A DNA stretch of 64,000 nucleotides, taken from the NCBI GenBank assembly GCA_963778385.1, contig CAVZUA010000037.1, positions 1-64,000 of the forward strand. Reading direction: 5' to 3'. Position numbers and translations under genes: made by a program. This document shows, piece by piece, positions 1 through 8,478 of the stretch (position 1 is the stretch's first letter; each line of letters starts with the position of its first letter). Under the pieces are notes generated by a model. That model ran no database searches. It was not told where the DNA came from and saw nothing but the letters and a program-made list of their open reading frames with translations. Source of the DNA: DATARH01 sp963778385. GTDB taxonomy: Bacteria; Pseudomonadota; Alphaproteobacteria; ATCC43930; CGMCC-115725.

Positions 1-46
1 CCCAAGGGGATTCGAACCCCTGTTACCGCCGTGAAAGGGCGCCATC
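1..46 (-). pseudogene. tRNA-Glu(UUC) 3' fragment at the window edge
   Basis: Read on the minus strand, the first 40 or so bases contain the anticodon loop CTTTCAC (anticodon TTC), the 3' anticodon stem GGCGG, the variable loop and a perfect T-arm (AGGGG/TTCGAAT/CCCCT), then the start of the 3' acceptor strand, which runs off the window. Upstream of the anticodon stem there is no D-arm and no 5' acceptor strand, and the outermost anticodon-stem pair is mismatched (G-G). The 5' half of a tRNA-Glu is therefore missing although enough sequence is present to hold it. Known biology: tyrosine recombinases integrate into the 3' halves of tRNA genes and leave such fragments. Inference: this is an attachment-site remnant. 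No integrase is visible nearby. Confidence 0.55.
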
Positions 47-223
47 TAGAATAGATTGGCCTGGCAAATTCAGCCTGCGGCCCGGTGGACCGATCCGGCC
101 GCGCCGTTTGGGAACAGCGCTGACACTCGTTCAGGAATGCGGATCGCTCGACCGTTGGTTGCTATATGGTTGCTAGATCCCGAAGGTTTGCTCGCAAGTT
201 ATACCGTAACCAATTGATTTAAT

Positions 224-298
224 TGGAGCGGGCGAAGGGATTCGAACCCTCGACCCCAACCTTGGCAAGGTTGTGCTCTACCCCTGAGCTACGCCCGC
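224..298 (-). tRNA. tRNA-Gly(GCC)
   Basis: On the minus strand this is a complete 75-nt cloverleaf. It has the acceptor stem GCGGGCG/CGCCCGC, a D-arm with GCTC..GAGC, the anticodon stem ACCTT/AAGGT region around anticodon GCC, the T-arm GAGGG/TTCGAAT/CCCTT, discriminator T and an encoded CCA end. It reads glycine GGC/GGU codons. It stands alone between the tRNA-Glu fragment and the frameshifted deacylase gene. Confidence 0.95.
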
Positions 299-414
299 GC
301 TCCCGTCGATCGGGGAGCGATGCATATCATACCGGGGGGAGGGGCGCGCAAGGGGTGAGGCATGGTGGCGAGCAGGCTTGCGCGGCGAGCGTCCGGCGTT
401 TCATCGTCACCCTA

Positions 415-923
415 ATGACTTTGCCGCTTACGCCCGATGCGCTGCTCGCCCGTTTTGATGCGCTTGGCATCGTGCACCGCACTTATACCCACCCGCCGGT
501 CTTTACGGTGGACGAGGCCAAGGCGCTGCGCGGCGCGTTGCCGGGCGGTCATTGCAAGAGCCTGTTCCTGAAGGACAAGAAGGGCGGGTTGTGGCTTGTC
601 GTGGCGCTGGAGGAATGCGCGTCGATCTGAAGGCCTTGGCCGATGGCCTCGGCGCGCCGCGGTTTTCTTTCGGCTCGCCCGAGTTGCTGTATGAGGCGCT
701 CGGCGTGCGGCCGGGCAGCGTCACGCCCTATGCCGTGATCAACGATACCGCCCGCCAGGTAGCCGTAGTGCTGCAGCGCGCGATGCTGGAGCATGACCCG
801 CTCAACTACCACCCGCTTGAAAACACCCGCACCACGGCGATCGCGCCCGGCGATCGCGTCCGCTTTCTCGAAGCGACCGGCCATTCGCCGCGCCTCGTCG
901 ACATCCCGGAGCGGCAAGGCTGA
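415..923 (+). pseudogene. Prolyl-tRNA(Ala) deacylase (ProX/PrdX, YbaK fold), frameshifted
   Basis: The first part, from ATG 415, encodes a ProX/YbaK-type N-terminus (FTVDEAKALRG, GGHCKSLFLKDKKG, LWLVVALEE). It then runs into a stop near 630. The rest of the domain (VDLKALADGLGAPRFSF, VRPGSVTPYAVIND, HPLENTRTTAI) continues in another frame to a stop at 923. The switch lies near 610-618, in gaggaatgcg, and needs a -1 shift (one base missing). The family hydrolyses mischarged Ala-tRNA(Pro) in trans. Rejoined, the product would be about 169 residues, the normal length for stand-alone ProX. There is no slippery heptamer, so this is either a recent one-base deletion or a sequence error. Confidence 0.75.
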
Positions 924-999
924 GTAGGCCGCAGCCGGCGCTTGTCATCGCGTGCCGGTGTGGCCATGTTGTCGGGATAAGCCGAAATGTGAGACGAAC

Positions 1000-1911
1000 A
1001 TGCCGGATGAAGCATTGATTGGCGGCGGAGCAACCGCCGCTGCCGTCGTCAAGGACGTGACCACCGCGACGTTTATGACCGAGGTCGTCGACGCCTCGTT
1101 CGACCAGCCGGTCATCGTCGATTTCTGGGCGCCGTGGTGCGGGCCGTGCAAGCAATTGGGGCCGATTCTCGAAAAGGCGGTGAAGGCGGCCAACGGCGCG
1201 GTGCGCATGGTCAAGCTCAACATCGATGACAACCCCGAGGTCGCGCAGCAGATGCGCATCCAGTCGATCCCGGCGGTCTACGCCTTCAAGGACGGTCGCC
1301 CGGTCGATGCGTTTGTCGGCGCGGTGCCGGAATCGCAAATCAAGCAGTTCATCCAGCGCCTCGGCGGCCCATCCGGCCCGTCGCCCGTTGAAGAGGCGAT
1401 GGCGATGGCCAAGGAGGCGCTGCAGACCGGCGACTACGACAGCGCCGGCGGCGTCTTCAGTCAGGTGCTGCAGCGCGAGCCTGATAATATCGATGCGCTG
1501 GCCGGCCTCGCGCGGGTGTTGATTGCCAAACAGGAATACGCGCATGCCCGCGAGCTGCTGAGCGGCGTGCCGAAGGAGCAACTCAACCACGCTGAGATCG
1601 CGGCCGCGCATTCGGCGCTGGAGCTTGCTGAACAGGCCAGCAAGGCGATCGGCGAGGCTGACGAGTTCCGCGCCCGCCTCGAAAAGGACGCCAACGACCA
1701 CGAGGCCCGCTTCGAGCTGGGGACCGCGCTGTTCGGCGCCGGCGAGCGCGAGACCGGCATCGACGAACTGCTGACCCTCTACCGCAAGGACCGTAACTGG
1801 AACGAGGAGGCGGCGCGCAAGCAATTGGTCAAGTTCTTCGAGGTCATGGGGCCGACCGATCCGCTGACCCTCAGCTCGCGGCGTAAGCTGTCGTCGCTGA
1901 TGTTCTCGTGA
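1000..1911 (+). CDS. YbbN/CnoX-like thioredoxin with C-terminal TPR region
   Basis: The 303-residue product has a thioredoxin domain at about 15-120 with the redox motif WCGPC at 46-50 and the cis-Pro segment SIPAVYAFKDG. A helical TPR-like region follows (about 130-300, with repeats such as YDSAGGVFSQVLQREPDN). This is the architecture of YbbN/CnoX, a co-chaperone/holdase, although E. coli CnoX lacks a WCGPC pair while this one keeps both cysteines. ATG 1000 is preferred over the upstream in-frame ATG 952 because the family domain begins right after it. The gene is followed 7 bp later by the LON-domain gene and heads a four- or five-gene cluster on the same strand. Confidence 0.88.
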   Translation: MPDEALIGGGATAAAVVKDVTTATFMTEVVDASFDQPVIVDFWAPWCGPCKQLGPILEKAVKAANGAVRMVKLNIDDNPEVAQQMRIQSIPAVYAFKDGRPVDAFVGAVPESQIKQFIQRLGGPSGPSPVEEAMAMAKEALQTGDYDSAGGVFSQVLQREPDNIDALAGLARVLIAKQEYAHARELLSGVPKEQLNHAEIAAAHSALELAEQASKAIGEADEFRARLEKDANDHEARFELGTALFGAGERETGIDELLTLYRKDRNWNEEAARKQLVKFFEVMGPTDPLTLSSRRKLSSLMFS

Positions 1912-1918
1912 AGCGGCC

Positions 1919-2572
1919 ATGGCCGAACCTGGTGACGCCCTGCCCGACATCCTGCCGATCTTTCCGCTGACCGGCGTGCTGCTGCTGCCGCGCGGCCGGC
2001 TGCCGCTCAACATCTTCGAGCCGCGCTATCTGGCGATGTTCCGCGACGCGATGGACGGTGAGCGGCTGATCGGCATGGTCCAGCCGTCGGACCCGCCGAT
2101 CCGCGAGATGAACCCGGTAGTCTATCCGCTGGGCTGCGCCGGCCGTATCACCAGCTTTTCCGAGACCGAGGACGGCCGCTTCCTGGTCGCGCTGACCGGG
2201 GTATCGCGCTTTCGTTTCATCGAGGAACTGCCGCCGCTGTCCGGCTATCGCCGGGTGCTCGCGATATGGGACGATTTCGTCGATGACCGGAATCCAGACG
2301 AAACCGGCTTCGACCGCGCGCGCTTGACAGCGGGTCTGCGGCGATTCTTCGAGCAGCGCCAGCTGCAAGCCGATTGGAGTGCCATCGACCAGGCGCCCGG
2401 CGAGCATCTCGTGACCTCGATCGCGATGATGTGTCCCTTCGCGCCGAACGAGAAACAGGCGCTGCTCGAGGCGAAGACGCTCGGCGAGCGCGCCCACCTG
2501 CTGACCGCACTGATCGAGATGACAATGACCGCGCCGCCACCCGACCCCGGAGCCGGCGTGACGCGGCATTGA
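1919..2572 (+). CDS. LON substrate-binding domain protein (stand-alone)
   Basis: The 217-residue product matches the N-terminal substrate-binding domain of Lon proteases without the ATPase or protease parts. Visible landmarks are LPIFPLTGVLLLPRGRLPLNIFEPRYLAM near the N-terminus, then the IGMVQP and GCAGRI segments and the LTGVSRFR strand. Stand-alone LON proteins are common in alphaproteobacteria next to YbbN-like thioredoxins and Trm112-like genes, as seen here. A role in protein quality control is an inference from that context; no catalytic residues are present. The start ATG is 7 bp after the thioredoxin stop. Confidence 0.85.
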   Translation: MAEPGDALPDILPIFPLTGVLLLPRGRLPLNIFEPRYLAMFRDAMDGERLIGMVQPSDPPIREMNPVVYPLGCAGRITSFSETEDGRFLVALTGVSRFRFIEELPPLSGYRRVLAIWDDFVDDRNPDETGFDRARLTAGLRRFFEQRQLQADWSAIDQAPGEHLVTSIAMMCPFAPNEKQALLEAKTLGERAHLLTALIEMTMTAPPPDPGAGVTRH

Positions 2573-2640
2573 TTATCCCTCCCCCCGCATTCGGGAGAGG
2601 GCGGTTCCGGGCAAAACCGGAGACGGAAGAGGGTAGCCTG
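2573..2640. repeat. GC-rich hairpin element between the LON and Trm112 genes
   Basis: This short intergenic stretch holds an imperfect inverted repeat (ccctcccccc / gggagaggg) followed by cggttccgggcaaaaccgg. It resembles the small palindromic repeats seen elsewhere in the window. It may attenuate readthrough within the cluster. It could also be a simple degenerate repeat with no function. Confidence 0.35.
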
Positions 2641-2649
2641 GAGGGCACA

Positions 2650-2853
2650 GTGGAAGGCCATTTCGCGATCGACCCCAAGCTTCTCGAAATCCTCGTCTGT
2701 CCGCTGACCAAGGCGCCGCTTCGCTATGATCCGGCGGCGCAGGAGCTGATCAGCGACGAGGCCGGGCTCGCCTACCCGATCCGCGACGGCATCCCGATCA
2801 TGCTGGTCGACGAAGCCCGCCGCCTCGCCGACGAGGAGAAGGCAAAGCCGTGA
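2650..2853 (+). CDS. Trm112-like / UPF0434 (YcaR-type) small protein
   Basis: The 67-residue protein has the family signature LLEILVCPLTKAPLRYD near residue 11, then ELISDEAGLAYPIRDGIPIMLVDEAR. In other organisms the family activates SAM methyltransferases (Trm112) or is an uncharacterised small protein (YcaR). Only one Cys is present, so the zinc site of eukaryotic Trm112 is not conserved, as is usual for bacterial members. The start is GTG 2650; upstream in-frame sequence overlaps the LON gene out of frame and does not look coding. It sits between the LON and DUF971 genes in a conserved alphaproteobacterial order. Confidence 0.85.
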   Translation: MEGHFAIDPKLLEILVCPLTKAPLRYDPAAQELISDEAGLAYPIRDGIPIMLVDEARRLADEEKAKP

Positions 2854-2880
2854 GCGCCACCATCATCTCCCAGCAAACCC

Positions 2881-2906
2881 CTTGGCCGGGCTTAATCCGG
2901 CCATCC
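2881..2906. repeat. Partial copy of the GGCCGGGCTT hairpin family
   Basis: The stem tggccgg / ccggcca with loop gcttaat matches one arm of the 97-bp palindromic repeats found at 22511, 34152 and 35900. It lies between the Trm112-like and DUF971 genes and is a degenerate single arm. Confidence 0.45.
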
Positions 2907-2995
2907 GCGTCTTGGGCTCCGGCGACGACACCGGAAGACGTGGCCCCCGGCTCCAAGCCCGGGGGGAGGCGCGTTTTAGTAGGCGGCCGTCAGTA

Positions 2996-3367
2996 ATGCC
3001 AAATACCGCCCCCTGGCCGGTGCAGCTCCGCCTGATCCGGGTGGAAAAGCGGCTGGCGATCGAGTTCGACGACGGCAAGAAATTCAGCCTGCCGGCCGAA
3101 TATCTCCGTGTCGAGAGTCCGTCGGCCGAGGTCCAGGGGCATGCGCCGGGGCAGAAGACCATCGTCCCCGGCCGCTTCCATGTCGGCATCATGGAATTGG
3201 AACCGGTCGGCAATTACGCGGTGCGCATCAAGTTCGACGATCTGCACGATACCGGCATCTATTCCTGGGATTACCTCTACCAGCTCGGCGTCGAACAGCC
3301 GCAGCGCTGGCGCACCTATCTGGCCGCGCTGAAGGAAAAAGGGCTGAGCCGCGAACCGGGCCGGTGA
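2996..3367 (+). CDS. DUF971 (GBBH-like N-terminal domain) protein
   Basis: The 123-residue product is a single DUF971 domain, the fold found at the N-terminus of gamma-butyrobetaine hydroxylase. Landmarks are LRLIRVEKRLAIEFDDG, FSLPAEYLRVESPSAE and YAVRIKFDDLHDTGIYSWDYLYQLG. ATG 2996 starts right before the domain. Single-domain members occur next to Mrp/ApbC iron-sulfur carriers in some genomes, but here the partners are Trm112-like and LON proteins. Its stop TGA (3365-3367) overlaps the GTG start of the following hydrolase, which suggests translational coupling. Confidence 0.85.
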   Translation: MPNTAPWPVQLRLIRVEKRLAIEFDDGKKFSLPAEYLRVESPSAEVQGHAPGQKTIVPGRFHVGIMELEPVGNYAVRIKFDDLHDTGIYSWDYLYQLGVEQPQRWRTYLAALKEKGLSREPGR

Positions 3368-4353
3368 TCCCCGCCGCGCTTGTCATCGCCCGATATGTCC
3401 TGACCGCCGCGGCCTCGCTCGTAGCGGCGGCGGCTGCGGCCATCGCCTTTGGCGGGCCGAGCGCGCCGCCGCCCCTCGAGTTCGTCCGCGAGGCGACGGT
3501 GGAGCGCGACCGCAGCGACCTGCCGCCGCTCCGCCATTATGGCGCGCGCGATGGCGCCCAACTTGCGTATCGCGTCTATCCGGCGGCGAACCCGGTCGGT
3601 GCGGCGGTGCTCATCCACGGCTCGGTCGGCAGCAGCGCCGATGTGCACGAGATCGCCAAGGCCCTGCGCGATGCTGGTATTTCCGCTTACGCGCCCGACA
3701 TTCGCGGCCATGGCGCGTCGGGACCGCGCGGCGATACCGCCTATATCGGGCAGCTCGAAGACGATTTTGCGGATTTACTTGCCGAGCTTGGTCGACAGGG
3801 CGCGCCCCGGAACATCGTGCTGATCGGACATTCGGCAGGGGGCGGGTTCGCGTTGCGGCTCGCCGCCCGGCCGCTCGGCCAGCGTTTCGCCGGCGTGATC
3901 CTGCTGGCGCCGTTTCTTGGCGAGGGCGCGCCGACCAACCGCCCCGGGATCGGCGGTTGGGTCGGCGTCGGCAGGCCGCGTATCGCCGCGCTGAGCCTGC
4001 TCGACGGTCTCGGCATCCACATCTTCGACGGGCTGCCGGCGGTGGCGTTCGCGGTCGCGGCCCGCGACGCGCCTTATGTGACGCCGGTCTATTCGTTCCG
4101 GCTGGCGGCGAATTTCGGCCCGGACCGCGATTGGCACACCGATATCGCTGCCGCGCGCATTCCGCTTATCGTTTTGGTCGGGGATAGCGATCAGGTCTTC
4201 TATCCCGACCGTTATCCGCAGGCTCTCGCCGCCGCCGGCGACGCCCGCGTCGAGATATTGGCCGGCATCGACCATATGGGCATTGGCGGCGACGCGATCG
4301 CGCTCGCCACGCTCGTTATCCGAGCGCAACAACTATTGTCCGGCAAACGCTAG
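3364..4353 (+). CDS. Alpha/beta hydrolase, membrane-anchored or exported
   Basis: The 329-residue protein begins with a hydrophobic, alanine-rich segment (about residues 5-30) that should act as an uncleaved signal anchor. The alpha/beta-hydrolase fold follows, with oxyanion motif HG at 85-86, DIRGHGAS near 112, nucleophile elbow GHSAGG with Ser157, a likely acid in VGDSDQVF and the His in GIDHMG near the end. It resembles lysophospholipase/monoacylglycerol lipase-like serine hydrolases; the substrate cannot be told. GTG 3364 overlaps the DUF971 stop and is the only start that keeps the N-terminal hydrophobic segment. Confidence 0.8.
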   Translation: MIPAALVIARYVLTAAASLVAAAAAAIAFGGPSAPPPLEFVREATVERDRSDLPPLRHYGARDGAQLAYRVYPAANPVGAAVLIHGSVGSSADVHEIAKALRDAGISAYAPDIRGHGASGPRGDTAYIGQLEDDFADLLAELGRQGAPRNIVLIGHSAGGGFALRLAARPLGQRFAGVILLAPFLGEGAPTNRPGIGGWVGVGRPRIAALSLLDGLGIHIFDGLPAVAFAVAARDAPYVTPVYSFRLAANFGPDRDWHTDIAAARIPLIVLVGDSDQVFYPDRYPQALAAAGDARVEILAGIDHMGIGGDAIALATLVIRAQQLLSGKR

Positions 4354-4487
4354 CACCGCCGCACAGGAGCGGCTCTTAACCCCGCGTTAGCGAAGTTTTT
4401 GGTCTTTCGCCGTTAGCCTGCAAAGAGCCGACGGGCAGCGGTCGCGTCCGGCGGCGGATGTCGCATCGATTGGGAGCAGGAGGCGAT

Positions 4488-5996
4488 ATGCGATTAGGCG
4501 AACTCCTGGTGGGCTGGGGCCTCGTGACCCCGGCGCAAATCGACGAAGCCCTGGAGCGTCAGAACACGGCCGGCGGCCGGCTCGGGGAAAATCTGATCGC
4601 GCTCGGCGTCCTGACCGCCGAACAGCTGGCGTCGGTGATCAACAGCACGCCGGCTGCCCCGACATCGGTGGCGGATACCGGGATTCTGCCACGCAATCTG
4701 CTCAATTTGATGCTGAAGCTGATGTTCATCGAGTCGCTCGGGACGGTCATTGAACTGTCCCAGCGGATGAAGCTGCCTCGCCGCCTCATCGAGGCGCTGC
4801 TCGCCGATGCGACGCAGCTGCGTTTCGTCCAGGCGATGGGCGCCACGCCAGGTGACGGCGCGCTCTCCTCGATCCGCTATGCACTGGGCGAGCAAGGCAG
4901 AACCGCCGCCAGGGACGCGCTCGAGCAGAACCTTTACCTCGGCCCTGCGCCGGTATCGCTGTCGGCGTACCAGGACCAGATTCAGCGCCAGCGCGTCAGC
5001 AATGAAATGCTCGACGAGGCGGCTCTGCGGCAAGGCTTCAACGGGTTGGTCGTGCCTGACCACTATTTCGAAAAACTGCTGCCGGCGATCAATGCCGGAC
5101 GCACGATCCTGCTGTTCGGCCCGCCGGGTAACGGCAAGACGACGCTGTCGAGCCGCATCGCCGATCTGTTTCGCGATGTGGTCTACATCCCCTACGCCGT
5201 CGATGTCGGCGGCGGTCAGATCATGAGGGTTTACGACGAGCAGCTGCACAAGTTGGCGGTTGTGGAGGCTGAGACGGCCGCTGTTGCCGCGCCCCGCGCC
5301 TTTGTCGAGCGTGATCCGTTCGATGAGCGCTGGGTTCCGTGCAAGCGGCCGGTGGCGATGGCCGGCGGCGAGCTCACGCTCGAGATGCTCGACCTGAAGC
5401 ACAATCCCGAGACCAAATTTTACGACGCGCCGCTGCATATCAAGGCGCTCAACGGCATGCTGCTGATCGACGATTTCGGGCGGCAGAAATTTCACCCGAG
5501 CGAATTGCTGAACCGCTGGATCGTGCCGATGGAAAATCAGATCGATTTTCTTCGGCTGAACAGCGGCAACAGTTTCTCGCTGCCGTTCGACGAGCTGGTG
5601 ATCTTTTCGACCAATCTCGATCCGTCGGATCTGATGGACCCCGCGTTCCTGCGACGCATTCCCTACAAGATCAAGTTGTTCTCCCCGACCCGCAGCGAGT
5701 ATTGGCAGATCTTCGAAGCGGTTGCCCGCGCCTATGGCCTCGCCTTGACCGAGCCGGTCTTCGATCTCGTGATTGAGAAGCTGGAGAAGCCGTTCGGGCT
5801 GGCGTACTACCAGCCGAAATTCATCTGCCAGCAGGTCGTCGAATCCTGCCGCAGCTTCAACCGGCCGCTCGCGCTGACCAAGGAAGGCGCGCTCGCCGCC
5901 TTATGTAACCTCTATTACGACATCGAAGAGGCGCGCGGCGAGGAACTGGCCGAAGCCGATGCGTGGCCGTCAAGCCCGGCCGCGGCAGCCGAGTGA
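4488..5996 (+). CDS. AAA+ ATPase with GspE/MshE-type N-terminal domain
   Basis: The 502-residue protein starts with a GspE/PilB N-domain-like helical segment (LGELLVGWGLVTPAQIDEAL, GGRLGENLIALGVLTAEQLA, about 1-55). A linker follows, then an AAA+ core with Walker A GPPGNGKTT near 211-219, Walker B LLIDDFG near 325, sensor-like IFSTNLDPSDL and arginine-finger-like DPAFLRRIPYKI. It is not a secretion ATPase of the GspE class because the core is AAA+. The start ATG 4488 follows ggagcaggaggcgat, a strong ribosome-binding site; the in-frame ATG 4458 has none. No secretion or pilus genes are nearby, so the partner is unknown. Confidence 0.85.
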   Translation: MRLGELLVGWGLVTPAQIDEALERQNTAGGRLGENLIALGVLTAEQLASVINSTPAAPTSVADTGILPRNLLNLMLKLMFIESLGTVIELSQRMKLPRRLIEALLADATQLRFVQAMGATPGDGALSSIRYALGEQGRTAARDALEQNLYLGPAPVSLSAYQDQIQRQRVSNEMLDEAALRQGFNGLVVPDHYFEKLLPAINAGRTILLFGPPGNGKTTLSSRIADLFRDVVYIPYAVDVGGGQIMRVYDEQLHKLAVVEAETAAVAAPRAFVERDPFDERWVPCKRPVAMAGGELTLEMLDLKHNPETKFYDAPLHIKALNGMLLIDDFGRQKFHPSELLNRWIVPMENQIDFLRLNSGNSFSLPFDELVIFSTNLDPSDLMDPAFLRRIPYKIKLFSPTRSEYWQIFEAVARAYGLALTEPVFDLVIEKLEKPFGLAYYQPKFICQQVVESCRSFNRPLALTKEGALAALCNLYYDIEEARGEELAEADAWPSSPAAAAE

Positions 5997-6012
5997 CCGA
6001 CGCCGCTTGGCG

Positions 6013-6549
6013 TCAGCCGCGGCGAACAAACGGCCGTACGGCGTCGAGCAACCGATCCGTCGGCGCGAGCCGCGGACCGTTGCCGTCATCGACCGGCGGC
6101 ACGATCGTCACGCCCCATTGGGGCAATGTCTTCAGCGAGGCCTGGGCCTGCGGATGCGCCAGGAGTGGCGCATTGAGCGAGGGTGCCACGATCACCGGCG
6201 TGCCGCGCCCGATCGCCTCGGCAACCACGCTGAGCGCGAGATTGTCGGCGATGCCGTGCGCCAGCTTGTTGAGCGAATTGAAGCTGCATGGCGCGAACAG
6301 CACCACGCCGTAAGGCGGACGCGGACGGATCGCCAAATCAAAATAGGATTCGACGACCTGCGCCCCCGGTACGTCGGCCAGTTCGCGCCCCGAGATCGTG
6401 CGTGATGCATTCGGCGTCGGGATGGCGATCACCGTCTTGAATCCGAGTTCGACCAGTCCCCGAAGAACCTCAGGCGTACGTGCGGCGGTCGTGGTGCCGC
6501 TCAACACCAGATAGGCCAAGTCGTACCCTTCTCGATCCATGCCGGCCAT
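6013..6549 (-). CDS. HFCD-family flavoprotein (UbiX/CoaC-like decarboxylase fold)
   Basis: The 178-residue protein has the flavoprotein fold of phosphopantothenoylcysteine decarboxylase and UbiX-like enzymes: VLSGTTTA at the N-terminus, FAPCSFNSLNKLAHGIADNLA (the FMN-binding PASANT-like region, here PCSFNS) and a conserved P-x-x-N near GTPVIVAPSLNAP. The exact reaction is unclear because the His and motif residues that separate UbiX, CoaC and lantibiotic decarboxylases are not clear-cut. It starts 2 bp after the mscS stop, so the two genes are probably co-transcribed, and it converges on the AAA+ gene. Confidence 0.75.
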   Translation of the reverse strand: MAGMDREGYDLAYLVLSGTTTAARTPEVLRGLVELGFKTVIAIPTPNASRTISGRELADVPGAQVVESYFDLAIRPRPPYGVVLFAPCSFNSLNKLAHGIADNLALSVVAEAIGRGTPVIVAPSLNAPLLAHPQAQASLKTLPQWGVTIVPPVDDGNGPRLAPTDRLLDAVRPFVRRG

Positions 6550-6551
6550 CG

Positions 6552-8402
6552 CTAGTCGGCCGCAGCGGCGGGGCGCGGCGCGATAGTCGGTGCCGGCTCG
6601 ATGACAACGGGCGGAGGCATCGCCGCAAATCCGATGCCAAGTGCAGCAATCAAATCCATCATTTTGTAGAGAAGCTCCTGGCGGGCGAGCAACTCCGTAG
6701 AGGAATCCGGCACGTCGAGATTAAACATCACGAGGATGTCGAGGCTCTTTTCCGAAAAACTGTTGAACCGCACCTCGTGCTTGTCCTGGGCGATCCGCCG
6801 GTCGCCGGCGACCATCTGTTCGAGTGCAGTCACCAGCGCTTCGATCTTCTCGCGCGGCGTCACGTACGAAAGTTGCAGGAACAAGCGCTGACGCCGGGTC
6901 GGCCGTACGCTCAGATTCTCCACCGTGGTATTGACGACTGAGTTGTTCGGGATCGAGACCAGCGAGTTGTCGCCGGTGCGGATGCGGGTGCTGCGGAAGC
7001 CGACATCCTCGACGGTCCCCTCGGTGCTGCCAACCCTGATCGAGTGACCGACGCGAAACGGCTTTTCGAACATGATCAGCATCGAGCCGAGCAGGTTTGC
7101 CAGGCTATCGCGCGCCGCCAGCGCCACGGCCAAGCCGCCGACGCCGAGCCCGGCCAGCACCGAATAGGCCGGGAAGCCCAGCTCGTCTGCGCCTTCGATC
7201 AGCACGCCGATCGCGACGGCGATCCCGCACAGGCGCATGCCAAGCCGGATCAGTTGGCTATCGAGGCTGCGCCGCCGCAAATGCTCCGACGCGACGATTT
7301 TCTCGGCGACAACGCTCACCGCCGTGACCGCTATCCAAGCAATCGTCATAAATCGGACGACGGTTTCGAGAGAGGCGGCGGCCATGCCCGGATCGCCCGC
7401 CAGGCCGAACAGCAGCCTCACCGTCGGCAACAGGCCGCCAAACATGAGGAGCACCGTAAACGGTACCAGGAGCGCGTCCCAATCCGGTCCCGCATCCTCC
7501 GCGCGGCGAGCGCGGAGCCGTCGCCGCAGGCGGTAGGCGAGGAGAATCGATGCGCCCGCGAACAGCGCCGTGAAGGCCAGGCCGACCCACTGCCATAGCG
7601 TCGCACCGAAGACGCGCAACTTGGTCCAGGCCGGCAGCTTGAGCAGCCAGCGCGTCGGCACGACCAGTCCCAGCATCGCCGCCGAGCTCGACGCTGCTTC
7701 GTAGACAGTGTGCGTCTTGCTGCCGCCCGACGCCCGGTAGGCGTCGTTGAGTTCCTTCGCCGGCCCTGGCCGGTAGGGGATGTTTTTGACCCGCTCGTAA
7801 AACTGGGGAAGCCGCGCGACGGTCTCAGCCGAGACGACGAACTCGCCGGCGCGCGGCCCGTTCGGCACGAGGACAATGTCGATCTCGGTGTTTGGCAGGC
7901 GCCATTTCTTTTCGCCCGTGCGTTCCATCGCGGCGCGATCGGGAATGTCGGCGTCGGCGGGAAGATCGAGGCGGTCGAGAACCTCCTTAAGCTGGATCGA
8001 TCGCTCCGCCCCGACGGTCTGACGCAGCACCGACGGAATTTGCGAGAGGTCCAGCCCGCGCATCACCCTGTCGATGTCTATGTCGACCTCGGCCAGCGCG
8101 GCGCGTTCCTCGGCGTCGAAATAAAGATGGTCCGAGGAAACATACCGCTAAATCGTCGCGGTCATACTGCTGTAGATCGCGTCGACCGAGGCGGAGAAGT
8201 CCCGCAATAGCGCTCGCGGGCTCGATGTGTCGAGCGGCCGCAACGAGGTATCGTCGGCGACACTTGCCGCGGAAGAACCTGCGAGCGAAAGCACGACCAG
8301 CACTAACGCAAATCCCAGGCGGCGAAACTGCGCGAAAACGCTGCTCGGGCAAATGTCCACCAAATCCTCCCGGCCGAGCCGGCGGAGCCGTGCACACATC
8401 AT
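6552..8402 (-). pseudogene. MscS-family mechanosensitive channel, interrupted by an in-frame amber codon
   Basis: Residues 1-84 (from ATG 8402) carry a signal peptide (LGFALVLVVLSLAGSSAA) and DTSSPRALLRDFSASVDAIYS, typical of the periplasmic head of large MscS-like proteins. A TAG at 8150-8148 then interrupts. The same frame continues without a gap (YVSSDHLYFDAEERAALAE, MRGLDLSQIPSVL) through several TM segments to the MscS core: LAGLGVGGLAVALAARDSLANLLGS, FRVGHSIRV, TVEDVGFRSTRIRT and NNSVVNTTVEN. Read through, it would be about 616 residues. The channel core is intact and could be translated from the internal ATG at 8066, but the N-terminal signal would be lost. It may be a recent nonsense mutation or a base error. 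Confidence 0.8.
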
Positions 8403-8478
8403 AGCACGGCGCGGAGAGCGAGCCGCTGCAACCTGTAATAGTTCGCCGCGCGCGAGGCGCGGCGCACCTACTTCCGTC

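Noticed and set aside
46..223. Prophage or integrase remnant beside the tRNA fragment
   Set aside because: Reading both strands gave no integrase or excisionase motif in this stretch.
605..620. Programmed -1 frameshift in the ProX homologue
   Set aside because: There is no slippery heptamer or downstream structure, and ProX is not known to use frameshifting; mutation or base error is simpler.
802..2013. Minus-strand 403-codon frame over the thioredoxin gene
   Set aside because: The plus strand encodes a clear WCGPC thioredoxin; the opposite frame has no recognisable domain.
8148..8150. Pyrrolysine or other recoding at the MscS TAG
   Set aside because: No recoding machinery is visible and MscS proteins are not known to use it.
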